From NCBI GenBank assembly GCA_003612405.1, contig RAYR01000009.1, positions 1 through 64,000 of the forward strand: 64,000 bases of DNA. Direction: 5' to 3'. Numbering within the stretch: the stretch's first letter is position 1; every line of letters begins with the position of its first letter. Shown here piece by piece: positions 34,699 through 43,314 of this stretch. Below the pieces are notes generated by a model, which saw only the letters and a program-made list of their open reading frames with translations, did not search any database and was not told where the DNA came from. The position numbers and the translations under genes are program-made. The DNA comes from a bacterium 0.1xD8-71 (GTDB lineage: Bacteria; Bacillota; Clostridia; Lachnospirales; Lachnospiraceae).

Positions 34699-35292
34699 TT
34701 ACTTTCTTTTGCTGTCAATATAGTTTATCAGCAGCTTCACGGATCCGTCAATTCCCAGCTTGCTGCTGTTTAGGGAAAGGTCATAATTTCTGCAATCGCC
34801 CCACTTACCGACGCAGAAACTGTTATGATAACGTCTGCGGTTTGTATCTTTTTCACGAATCTTTTTGACAGCCTGACTTTCTGTCAGATGATATAAGCGC
34901 ATGATTCGCTCGGTTCTTTTGTCGCGGTCGGCAAGAATAAAGATAGATACCATACTGTCATACTGTTTCAGGATTGTTTCACTGCACCGGCCTACAATCA
35001 CAAAGGATTCTCCGGCATCCGCCTTATCCCGCAGATAGTCGAACTGAAGATACAGCAGGTTTTCCTCCGGTGAACTGCTGTAGCCTCTTACGGTTCTTGA
35101 AGACAACGGATTTTTGTGTTTTTCATCCAGCGTTCTTAAATGATCCATTTTTACATTCTTTTTGGCGGCAATCTCATCAAGAAGATTGTGGTCAAGCAGT
35201 TGGATGTTATAGTGCTTTGCCAGTTTCTCTGCGATCTCATGACCGCCGCTGCCGTATTCTCTTCCAACGGAAATAATCAATTGCTTTTCCAT
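34699..35292 (-). CDS. cytidylate kinase-like protein
   Basis: ATG 35292 follows AAAGGAGG with 8-base spacing. The 197-residue protein opens QLIISVGREYGSGGHEIAEK, a P-loop variant typical of the cytidylate_kin2 family. It has VIVGRCSETILK and the lid-like ADRDKRTERIMR. These proteins resemble CMP kinases, but their true substrate is not established; a normal cmk gene is expected elsewhere. It lies downstream of the ArsB/NhaD-type permease gene, with 15 bases between them, suggesting one operon. Confidence 0.88.
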   Translation of the reverse strand: MEKQLIISVGREYGSGGHEIAEKLAKHYNIQLLDHNLLDEIAAKKNVKMDHLRTLDEKHKNPLSSRTVRGYSSSPEENLLYLQFDYLRDKADAGESFVIVGRCSETILKQYDSMVSIFILADRDKRTERIMRLYHLTESQAVKKIREKDTNRRRYHNSFCVGKWGDCRNYDLSLNSSKLGIDGSVKLLINYIDSKRK

Positions 35293-35307
35293 CCGTTCCA
35301 CCTCCTT

Positions 35308-36663
35308 TTATAAATACCGGAAATAAATCAAAAGCATTGACAGCAGGACAACAATTCCAGTTGCTGGCATCATTTTTCTGCAATAGAGCCCCCATTTTAT
35401 CACATACCCTTCTCTTGACGCTGTTGCGATGCCGACAACATTTGCCGAGGCGCCTATGGGAGTGGCGCTGCCGCCGATATCCGTTCCCATGGCCAGTGTC
35501 CAGGCGAGCATGGACAGATCAACACCGTAGGCAGCCGACAGGCTTTTGATAATCGGTATCATCGTAGTTGCAAACGGGATGTTATCGACAAACGCACTGA
35601 CAATTGCTGACAACCAAAGGATGATTGCAATCATGACCATCACATTTCCGCCGCTGATTCTGCCGATAAAGCCGGCCATGATTTCGAGGATTCCCGTCTG
35701 CTCCAGGCCGCCGATTACGACAAACAGGCCGATAAAGAACAGCAGTGTCTTATAGTCCACCTTTTTTAACAGCAGGAGAGCATACTTCCTGGAGGTTAAC
35801 AGGGTTGCAATGGCAACAAGACACCCGATCGTGGAAACAGTGAGGCCTGTCTGTGCATGGGTCACCAGCAGAACGATCGCGGCGGCAAAGATAACACAAC
35901 TGACCGCAAATCCCCTTTTATCTGTGATTGTGGATTCGGGACTCGGAAGACTGCTGTAATCTACGGATGCTGCCATATCTGCTTTGAGTTCTTTGCGAAA
36001 GAGCAGATAAAAATATATCAGGACCGCAATCAGGCAGACGCCGGCAATCACGCCGGTATTTGTCACAAAGTCCGTAAATGAATAGCCCAGAGAGGTACCG
36101 ATAATGATATTGGGCGGATCTCCGCACATGGTAGCCGAACCGCCGAGGTTTGCGCAGAAGATTTCCGATAAAATCATGGGGATTGGATTAAATCTCAAAA
36201 GCTGTGAGAGCTCAATCGTTACGGCAGCCAAAAATAAAATTACGGTAATGCTGTCGATAAACATCGCCAGTATGGTGGATAAAAGCATAAAAGTGATAAA
36301 CAGTGGTATCACCTGATAATGGACGAGTTTGGCAATACGCATACAGAGCCATCGGAAAAAGCCCACGCGCGCCATTCCCTCCACCATGACCATCATACCA
36401 AAGATGAAAAGGATTGTCTCCCAGTTGATGCCGGTACTGCTTCCCGATGTCTCACCGGACAGATACCAGAATTCTGTCATGAAAATGCTTTTGATATTGA
36501 GCGTCTCAAGTACCGCCGTCATACTGTGCATGCCCAGACCAAAAACAAAAATGACCGTAAACAGTGCACAAACAAGCGAAACAACGTGTCTCTCCACAAT
36601 TTCGGTCACAATAAAAAGAAACATTGCAATAAAAATAATTACTGCAACAACCTGTGCCAACAT
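35308..36663 (-). CDS. ArsB/NhaD-family (SLC13-like) permease
   Basis: The 451-residue protein has about eleven membrane helices and the ion-transporter superfamily signatures GDPPNIIIGTSLGYSF and the second-repeat motif GTDIGGSATPIGASANVVG. Such proteins move arsenite, Na+/H+ or dicarboxylates; without an arsR, arsA or other cue the substrate stays open. AGAAGGG on the minus strand precedes ATG 36663. The cytidylate-kinase-like gene follows in the same direction. Confidence 0.9.
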   Translation of the reverse strand: MLAQVVAVIIFIAMFLFIVTEIVERHVVSLVCALFTVIFVFGLGMHSMTAVLETLNIKSIFMTEFWYLSGETSGSSTGINWETILFIFGMMVMVEGMARVGFFRWLCMRIAKLVHYQVIPLFITFMLLSTILAMFIDSITVILFLAAVTIELSQLLRFNPIPMILSEIFCANLGGSATMCGDPPNIIIGTSLGYSFTDFVTNTGVIAGVCLIAVLIYFYLLFRKELKADMAASVDYSSLPSPESTITDKRGFAVSCVIFAAAIVLLVTHAQTGLTVSTIGCLVAIATLLTSRKYALLLLKKVDYKTLLFFIGLFVVIGGLEQTGILEIMAGFIGRISGGNVMVMIAIILWLSAIVSAFVDNIPFATTMIPIIKSLSAAYGVDLSMLAWTLAMGTDIGGSATPIGASANVVGIATASREGYVIKWGLYCRKMMPATGIVVLLSMLLIYFRYL

Positions 36664-36726
36664 ATATTTCCCTTCTTTCTAAAACTGTTATTAAGTTATA
36701 CACTTCTCCTTCCCATAGTTACAGTT

Positions 36727-37128
36727 TTAGATTCGCTTTTTGCCGTCTGACTGATAAACATATTCCGTGATCAGTTCATTTTGCGTTCGATGGAATAAAT
36801 ATGTTGCTGTATGGTGTATATAGGATTTTCCCTGTGATATGGAACCTGATCCAGAGTATAGTAAATACAGAAACTCACTGACTTCTCTGTACCGCTGCTG
36901 ATACCTTGCCCTTGTTTGCAGGTCTATACCAGGTACGGCAGAGGATGCAGTTGTACAGATTGCGGTAGTATTGATATCTGTATGGACAGGAGCGAGACTT
37001 GCCGCCGTTGTTCCGGTCAAGTCGTACACAAAGAAATCTTCTGCCGGGATTGCATCCATATACAGTCCCGCGAAGAGCAGTGATATGATTAAAAATAGAC
37101 TGATTATCCTGTGTGTTCTCTTATCCAT
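36727..37128 (-). CDS. small exported or membrane-anchored unknown protein
   Basis: The 133-residue protein has one N-terminal hydrophobic segment (IISLFLIISLLFAGLYMD) that could be a signal peptide or anchor, then a Thr/Ala-rich stretch with two Cys (about 75-81) and a C-terminal YHTATYLFHRTQNELITEY-like region. No family is recognised. No strong ribosome site precedes the ATG. It stands alone between the permease gene and a frameshifted small gene. Confidence 0.5.
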   Translation of the reverse strand: MDKRTHRIISLFLIISLLFAGLYMDAIPAEDFFVYDLTGTTAASLAPVHTDINTTAICTTASSAVPGIDLQTRARYQQRYREVSEFLYLLYSGSGSISQGKSYIHHTATYLFHRTQNELITEYVYQSDGKKRI

Positions 37129-37211
37129 TATCTTATGACTCTTGCTGAATTCTTCCCTAAATGTTGCCTGAACCGACGGTATTATAACATATTTTTATTT
37201 TCAGGGAAAGA

Positions 37212-37669
37212 TTATTCTAATGTTTGTCTATGATCGTCTATAATCTGGTCGATGTCATAGAGATCGAAGATTTCATGAATGTCTTTATACAGTTCCCAAA
37301 ATTCTTTGTTCTTAGGCATATAGCCGCCTTTGTAGACAAGCACCTCGTCATTTTCGTCATAAAGCGATATATGGTAGGAACTGCCGTCGGTGGCGTCTAA
37401 TTCTTCTTCTACTTTAAGATTATAGATTTTCTTTCGGTCGGCGAGCGCAGCCAGTTGTTCATAATCATCTTCCGACAACTCAATGGAACCGATTTCGATG
37501 ATGGCGCTGTAATCCGGGTTATCCATATAAATTTTGACGGATCTGTCGGTGTATACTATGATTTCCGCATCGGTACATTCCGCTCTTGTTCCATAACCGG
37601 ATGCCCCGGCATTGATGGAAAAAAGAATATTGTCACTGAATTCGGGTAAGGCAGAGCCACAGTACGCAT
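37212..37669 (-). pseudogene. small acidic unknown protein, frameshifted near its start
   Basis: On the minus strand a good ribosome site (GCGGAGG) precedes ATG 37669, giving MRTVALP. The frame is then wrong by one base and stops within 36 codons. In the adjacent frame the protein continues without a break as LPEFSDNILFSINAGASGYG, TDAEIIVYTDRSVKIYM, then 104 residues to 37212. A one-base loss near 37645-37655 explains both halves. The restored protein would be about 152 residues, acidic, soluble and of no recognised family. An in-frame ATG at 37526 could give only the C-terminal 104 residues. Confidence 0.6.
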
Positions 37670-37867
37670 TGTATTTCCTCCGCTGGGTTATCTGTCAGGC
37701 CCTGATGAAATGAAATCGGTATGGTTTCCATATCCAATCTGTTTTTATTGTAATGGTATTATGAGTAAATTGCAACAAAGTGTGGCTGTTTTTGTTCTGC
37801 CCGGCTATAAGAATAAAGCAGGTTCATTGGGGGAACAATAGGTAATATTTTTCATGGAGAGAAGCCT

Positions 37868-38743
37868 ATGTATAATTCCTTTTACGGATGGTATTTGAAA
37901 TGTCAATCTGCTGCACAGACTTTAGCGGTAATTCCTGCGGTTCATACCGCAGGAAACAAACGTACCTGTTCCATCCAGGTGATTACGGATCATGATGCCT
38001 GGACAGTTACGTTCCGTGCAGATTTATTTCAACGGACAAGAAGAACGATTGCCATCGGGGAGAATCGATTTGGGGAAAAGGGGATTCGCCTGGCAATACA
38101 CACACCGCAGCTAACCGCTGTAGGGAAATTGGATTTCGGGCAGCTTTGGCCGCTGAAATATGATATCATGGGGCCGTTTGCATGTGTACCTTTTATGGAA
38201 TGTCGCCATAGTGTGTGGAGTATGCGTCATTCGGTTACAGGAAACGTGTGGATTAATGGACAGAAATATTCTTTTGCTAATGCCTGGGGATATTGGGAAG
38301 GAGACCGTGGGTGGTCATTCCCGAAAGAGTATGTCTGGACACAGTGCTGTTTCCGAGGCGGATCCTTAATGCTGTCAGTGGCGGATATTCCCATGGCGGG
38401 TATTCATTTTACCGGTATTATAGGCGTCGTATTATGGCAGGGAAAAGAGTACAGAATAGCGACTTATCTGGGCGCAAAAGTAGTTCAGATGCATAACAAA
38501 ATGATCCGGGTGATGCAGGGCAGTCTGGAATTGGAGGTTCGGCTGCTGGAGGCATCTGAAAGGCCTCTTAAGGCACCGGTAAAAGGAGATATGATAAGGA
38601 CAATCCACGAAAGTGCATCCTGTAGGGCCTTCTACCGACTGCGCAAAAAAGGCTGTACCTTGTTTGCTTTTGAAACAGACAGGGCTTCGTTTGAATTTGA
38701 GTATCCGGTGAAAAAATCATTAAATTATCCGACAGAAACATAA
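37868..38743 (+). CDS. tocopherol cyclase-like protein
   Basis: The 291-residue protein shows the tocopherol-cyclase-family pattern: FYGWYLKCQSAAQTLAVIPA at the start, MGPFACVPFMECRHSVWSM, the NAWGYWEGDRGWSFP block and a later VVLWQGKEYRIATY. In plants the family closes the chromanol ring. In gut Clostridia the homologues have no known substrate, and a role on prenylated or lipid compounds is only possible. GGAGAG precedes ATG 37868. Its last 19 bases overlap the convergent gene at 38725. Confidence 0.85.
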   Translation: MYNSFYGWYLKCQSAAQTLAVIPAVHTAGNKRTCSIQVITDHDAWTVTFRADLFQRTRRTIAIGENRFGEKGIRLAIHTPQLTAVGKLDFGQLWPLKYDIMGPFACVPFMECRHSVWSMRHSVTGNVWINGQKYSFANAWGYWEGDRGWSFPKEYVWTQCCFRGGSLMLSVADIPMAGIHFTGIIGVVLWQGKEYRIATYLGAKVVQMHNKMIRVMQGSLELEVRLLEASERPLKAPVKGDMIRTIHESASCRAFYRLRKKGCTLFAFETDRASFEFEYPVKKSLNYPTET

Positions 38744-39699
38744 AATCGCTGTTGTGCGGTCTGTTCCTGCGATAAGTTTACAGCGGTGATATAAGCGTTC
38801 TTCTCAGCAGCAGTCTGCGCTTCTTCTCTGGCGGCGGCATCCGATTCCATTGATGCCTTCATGGCCTTATTGGCGTCACCTAATATGGAGAACTGGAAGA
38901 GGGTTGCCCGCTGTTCCTGTTTTTCCAGTTTTTCGAGTTCGGCCTGTTTCCGTTCGGTATCTACATCACGCCGCTCATCCTGCCTGATTTCTCCCTTTAA
39001 AATGGCAATGCCGTCATTTGTCTTGGTGATAATCGTTCCCTGAAGGCCTGCCTGGTGGACGGAAGAGTTGGCTGATACCATTGCCTGCATTTCTTTGCCG
39101 GATAAGCCGGCATCTGTAACCGTATCACTGTCGGCGGGGTTTGTCTCTTCTTCGACAATGACTTCCTCTTTGGGAGTATCAGTGGGTTTTTCCGTATCTA
39201 CATCAGGTTGCCTATCCTGTTTTATGGCGTCTTTAAAAACAACTGTGCCATCGTTGTTCTGAGTTATGACAGACCCCGGAAGAGGCGGCTGCTGTTCCTC
39301 TGTGGGAAGCTGCTTTTCATCTGCCGGAAGCAGTTGTTCATCCGGTGCATCGGAAGCTGTATCTTCTGCGCGTACTGTGTCTTCTGACTCTTCTTTCTCA
39401 GGTTCCTGCGCTTCTTGCAGCTGCGCCATCATGCTTTCCCTTTTATGCGATCGAAGGAGCTCTTCCTGATGCTGTTTCAGTTCGGTATTGAGGTTTGATA
39501 TTTCTTTTTGCAGCTTCTTTCGTTCATTTGCTTTTTCATTGACAGAAAGTTCTTCTTCCGAAGATAACTTCTGCATCTGTTGCTGCATGTCAGTAATTTC
39601 ATTTTGGATATTTTTGCTTTTCTGATCTTTTAAATCTGCCGAAGTCACCTGCATGATCGACATATTATTGGTGGTGGATGCTATACGTCCAATTCCCAT
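38725..39699 (-). CDS. coiled-coil protein with an internal repeat
   Basis: ATG 39699 is set by AAGGAG on the minus strand. The 324-residue protein opens MGIGRIASTTNNMSIMQV, has a heptad-rich helix at about 25-95, then Pro/Glu/Thr-rich low-complexity linkers. Two similar 29-residue units at 142-170 and 221-249 share the pattern G-I-T-x-NDG-K-QD-R-DVDTE. A Gln/Ala-rich C-terminal helix follows. There is no signal peptide. The family is unknown to me. Its 3' end overlaps the tocopherol-cyclase-like gene by 19 bases. Confidence 0.7.
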   Translation of the reverse strand: MGIGRIASTTNNMSIMQVTSADLKDQKSKNIQNEITDMQQQMQKLSSEEELSVNEKANERKKLQKEISNLNTELKQHQEELLRSHKRESMMAQLQEAQEPEKEESEDTVRAEDTASDAPDEQLLPADEKQLPTEEQQPPLPGSVITQNNDGTVVFKDAIKQDRQPDVDTEKPTDTPKEEVIVEEETNPADSDTVTDAGLSGKEMQAMVSANSSVHQAGLQGTIITKTNDGIAILKGEIRQDERRDVDTERKQAELEKLEKQEQRATLFQFSILGDANKAMKASMESDAAAREEAQTAAEKNAYITAVNLSQEQTAQQRFYVSVG

Positions 39700-39890
39700 A
39701 GAATCATCTCCTTCCCCCATAAAGGATGATTTCAGACAAGGTATCTTTTCAAAAGTTCTCTTTGTTGATATACTTACTTATATTTTACTATTTCTGGTGG
39801 ATAAGAAGCAAGATTTTTTTGAAAACATTTTACTGGTTTTGGGAGGTAGAAAGTGTGCTTTGCCATTTGGTGATTGATTTAAACAAATTA

Positions 39891-39931
39891 CTCTGTACAA
39901 AGTCTGGTGACTGGACGAAATTTGTACAGAG
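39891..39931. promoter_or_regulatory. 11-bp inverted repeat, possible operator for the MFS gene
   Basis: CTCTGTACAAA (39891-39901) and TTTGTACAGAG (39921-39931) are perfect inverted repeats with a 19-base spacer, 73 bp before the MFS gene. The rest of 39700-40003 is A+T-rich and shows no gene. Confidence 0.45.
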
Positions 39932-40003
39932 ATAAAACCTGTCGTCCACATTGGATTTTGTACTTTTTATTCGTGAAATAAAGAATAGAATGGAGAAAAT
40001 TCA

Positions 40004-41281
40004 ATGAAAGAGAAATTATTTAAGAAGTATATTGTATTATGGTTGAGCCAGAGTGTGTCTGGTCTCGGTAGTTCTATGACAGGATTTGCGCTTGTATTAT
40101 GGGCTTATGAGCAGAGTCATTCGGCATTGTCCGTTTCGCTGATGTCATTTTGCAATTATGTGACATATATTATTTTCAGTCTGCTTGCAGGCAATTTCAT
40201 AGACAGACACAGCAAGAAAGTGATTATGTTGGTGTCGGACAGTATTGCTGCGTTTGGCTCACTGGCGGTGTTCGGATTCCTGTTAATGGGATGGCTTGAG
40301 GTCTGGCATATTTATGTTATCAATGCCGTGATTGGCATCACGAACGCCTTTCAGCAGCCGGCATCCGCAGTGGCAACAGGCCGGCTCGTACCGGAGGAGA
40401 AAATTTCCAATGTAAGCGGAATGAATTCTTTTTCTAATAATCTGATCATGGTATGTAGTCCTATGCTGGCAGCTTTCTTTTATGCAGCAGGCGGGCTTAG
40501 ACTCATTTTGTTGCTTGATCTGACCAGTTTTGCATTTGCGTTTTGTGTGTTGCTGTTTTTCATCATGATTCCGGAACAGATGCAGTGCAAAACATACAGC
40601 TCTTCTTTTGCGGGACTGGCGGAGGGGGTTGCTTTTCTGAAAAAGGAAAAAGGTCTGTTATATATGATGCTGATGATGGCACTGATTAATTTCTTTTCGA
40701 GACTGACCTATGAAAATATTCTTACCCCGATGATTCTGGCGAGAAGTTCGGGCGACAGTATGGCGCTTGGCGTCGTAAATGCCTGCATGGGGGCTGGCGG
40801 GATTATTGGTGGCATCCTGGTTTCTATGAAAAGGGAGAGTCGTCATAAAGCGGTGGTAATCTATGGTTCGGCAGCGCTGTCGTTTCTGCTCGGGGATTTA
40901 CTGATGGCGGTCGGACGGAATACGTTCTGGTGGTCGGCGGCTGCGATTGCGGCCAGTCTGCCGATTCCTTTTATACAGGCATCCCAGAATACGATATTGT
41001 ACCGGAAGATTCCAGACAGTATACAGGGGCGGGTATTTGCGGTAAGAAATACGATTCAGTACTGTATGATACCGATTGGTATTATTGCAGGAGGTTATCT
41101 GGCAGATTATGTTTTTGAACCTTTTATGGATTCGGGAAAGGGAATTGCCGAAGTACTCTATGCAATAGTAGGACGGGGTGAGGGCAGCGGCATGGCGGTT
41201 ATGTTCCTGTGTACAGGAGTATGTGGATTTACAGTGAGCATCGTATCATGTTTGAAACGAGAGATAAAAGAGTTAGATTGA
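40004..41281 (+). CDS. MFS transporter
   Basis: The 425-residue protein has twelve predicted membrane helices and a major-facilitator loop 2-3 signature (GNFIDRHSKKVIM). It resembles macrolide- or drug-exporter-type MFS proteins (QSVSGLGSSMTGFALVLWAYEQ); the substrate is unproven. TGGAGA precedes ATG. An inverted repeat lies upstream, and a broken AraC gene follows, which may once have regulated it. Confidence 0.9.
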   Translation: MKEKLFKKYIVLWLSQSVSGLGSSMTGFALVLWAYEQSHSALSVSLMSFCNYVTYIIFSLLAGNFIDRHSKKVIMLVSDSIAAFGSLAVFGFLLMGWLEVWHIYVINAVIGITNAFQQPASAVATGRLVPEEKISNVSGMNSFSNNLIMVCSPMLAAFFYAAGGLRLILLLDLTSFAFAFCVLLFFIMIPEQMQCKTYSSSFAGLAEGVAFLKKEKGLLYMMLMMALINFFSRLTYENILTPMILARSSGDSMALGVVNACMGAGGIIGGILVSMKRESRHKAVVIYGSAALSFLLGDLLMAVGRNTFWWSAAAIAASLPIPFIQASQNTILYRKIPDSIQGRVFAVRNTIQYCMIPIGIIAGGYLADYVFEPFMDSGKGIAEVLYAIVGRGEGSGMAVMFLCTGVCGFTVSIVSCLKREIKELD

Positions 41282-41324
41282 AAGAAACAAGCGGTGATAC
41301 CGGAGAGAGGAATACATCTGCAAT

Positions 41325-41601
41325 ATGCGATACTATCAATGTGACACATATCCGATCGATTTTGTCCTGTCGGAGAATATTGAGAAATGTTTTGCGGCCC
41401 ACAATCATGTAGGACATTATGTGATATCTGTGGTCGTGCAGGGAATGGTGACCGTCTGTCTGCAAGGCAGAGAATTGGCATGTCACAGCGGAGATGGGAT
41501 TTTATGATCAGAGCCATTTTGACAGGGCATTTCATAAGATAGTGGGGATATCACCGTCAGAATATCTGGATTCCAAAAGGGTGATACGACAATCACGATA
41601 G
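41325..41601 (+). pseudogene. AraC-family regulator with large internal deletion
   Basis: The first frame (41325-41507) encodes an AraC cupin start: AAHNHVGHYVISVVVQG and GRELACHSGD. At about 41493 it passes out of frame into GFYDQSHFDRAFHKIVGISP, the characteristic last helix-turn-helix of AraC proteins, ending at 41601. About 170 residues between them are missing. It is a dead regulator formed by a deletion. It sits between the MFS gene and the cupin/response-regulator chimera. Confidence 0.75.
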
Positions 41602-41691
41602 GGCAATTTTATACAAGACATGGCGGCCTTGGATTCTTATAATCAAAGCGTAGGTTGTAAGACAGATGATTATTGGATCGGAGGTGCCGGA

Positions 41692-42240
41692 ATGGACACA
41701 TTTACGGTATTTGACAACGGGCAATTCATTTTGCCGGAAACAAAAGCTGACTTTGCAGGGATTGCATGGTCAGAACATCCAGCATTTGCAGGTGTGGAAC
41801 TGAAACATCTTGTGACGGCGAAGGACACGGACGGGAGATTCAGCTATCATTTGGTGCGGATTGCGCCCGGCTGCGGGATTGGGAATCATATACATGAAAC
41901 CCAGTTGGAAACCCATGAGGTAATCAAGGGAAGCGGAAGATGCATCAACACGGGCAGTGTCATCCCGTATGAGGCGGGAACGATTTCCTTCATGCAGGCA
42001 GGCGTGCCCCATGAAGTTATTGCGGGGGCTATGGCGAATATTCTGATTGTCGAAGATGAAAAGAAAATGCAGGAAATTATTACCGAGTATATGCGGCGCG
42101 GCGGTCATACCTGTTTTACGGCAGACGATGGCATGGATGCGGTTCTTTCGTTAAAGAACAATCCCATGGATCTGATGATACTGGATATCATGATGCCGCA
42201 TCTGGACGGTTTTTCTGTCTGTAAGATGCACGGGAAATGA
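41692..42240 (+). pseudogene. cupin protein joined in frame to a truncated response regulator
   Basis: ATG 41692 follows GGAGG (41680-41684). Residues 1 to about 111 are a cupin (IAPGCGIGNHIHETQLETHE, SFMQAGVPHEVIAG). Directly after, residues 114-176 are a response-regulator receiver (ANILIVEDEKKMQEI, phosphoacceptor D165 in LMILDIMMPHLDG). The receiver then loses frame at CKM: adding one base gives [19 protein letters not shown], which continues in the next frame. The join looks like a deletion that removed the cupin's end and all genes between. It is not a natural two-domain family that I know. Confidence 0.7.
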
Positions 42241-42600
42241 GTAATCGTCCTATCATCATGCTGACAGCCAAAGACAGCGAGGAGGATAAGCTGAAAGGGT
42301 ATGATCTGGGGGCGGACGATTATGTGACAAAACCTTTCAGCCCTAAGGTGCTGTTGGCAAAAGCCAATGCTTTATTGCGCCGTTCTCTGTATGTTCAGAC
42401 AGAATCCCTGAATCATACTGCGATGCTTCAGGGAGGCAGTGCGTCTTTGTTTGGGAAGGAGTTAAAGGAAGTACATACGCGGGAATTTTACCGGAAAATC
42501 GGCATCCTGTTTGAGTTTCCCTATCTGTATGCCAATTTAAGCGCCCTTGACAACCTGCATTATTTTTCTTCCTTTTATCCTCGTGAGCAGATACGGGATG
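42237..42600 (+). pseudogene. end of receiver domain joined to an ABC ATPase fragment
   Basis: This frame continues the receiver domain ([38 protein letters not shown]). Without any DNA-binding domain it passes into ABC-transporter sequence, [20 protein letters not shown] and [15 protein letters not shown]. The ABC Walker A region and the whole sensor kinase expected beside such a regulator are absent. A second deletion therefore joined the regulator to the ATPase gene near 42390-42440. Confidence 0.7.
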
Positions 42601-42930
42601 CGCCAGCGTGTCAGTATGGCCAGGGCCCTGATCAGCAGTCCCAGGCTTCTGTTCCTGGATGAGCCTACCAGCGGTCTGGATCCTTCCGGAGCGGTTCTCT
42701 TCCGTAGAATGATAGAGAAGGAGCGGCAGAAAGGAACAACGGTATTTGTGACCACCCACAATATGCTGGATACCGACCTGCTCTGCGACCGGGTGGCTTT
42801 TATCTCCGGGGGAAACATTGTGGCAGTGGATACGCCTTATAATCTAAAGGAACTGCACAGGGATCATGACAGCAATGCGAAAGACCCCACTTTGGAGGAT
42901 GTGTTTATCCGCTTTGGATATCTGCAATTT
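42570..42930 (+). pseudogene. ABC ATPase C-terminal half
   Basis: In a different frame from the preceding fragment the sequence gives [14 protein letters not shown] (signature region), [15 protein letters not shown] (Walker B), VFVTTHNM (switch His) and ends in DPTLEDVFIRF, as ABC-2 ATPases do. About 40 residues are missing before it. Downstream it runs into permease sequence in yet another frame. Confidence 0.75.
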
Positions 42931-43273
42931 ATGGATATCTTTCGTAGCTGCGCTGGTCGGCCTGCTAGTGGGCCGGATTTCAGCTGGCCTGCTGGTGGGT
43001 GTGGTATATATCAAAATAGTCATGATTGTATTTATGGCAGTTCCCACCTTGCAGTATCTGGCGGTGGGGGACAACAAGTTTCTTTCCTATATCTGTTATC
43101 TGATCTCTTCCAGTGCAGCATTTGAGGGACTTATGGATCTGGCAAACGGCGGGGGCCGGACCGCAAGTATGGATATGTTGATTCTTGGGGTACATTGCCT
43201 GGTCTGGTTTTTGCTAAATACATCTTTCTATGTTATGATGGGATCAGGAAAGAAACAGCAAAGGAAGATGTGA
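42920..43273 (+). pseudogene. ABC permease C-terminal fragment
   Basis: The frame ending at 43273 encodes four hydrophobic segments (FVAALVGLLVGRISAGLLVG, IVMIVFMAVPTLQYLAVGD, YICYLISSSAAFEGLMDL and VHCLVWFLLNTSFYVMM), the end of an ABC-2-type permease. Its N-terminal half is missing and replaced by the ATPase end. This is the last of the chained remnants. Confidence 0.65.
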
Positions 43274-43314
43274 TACGCCGGATTGGACGGTAAGGTCAGG
43301 CGGCAGGGCAGGGA

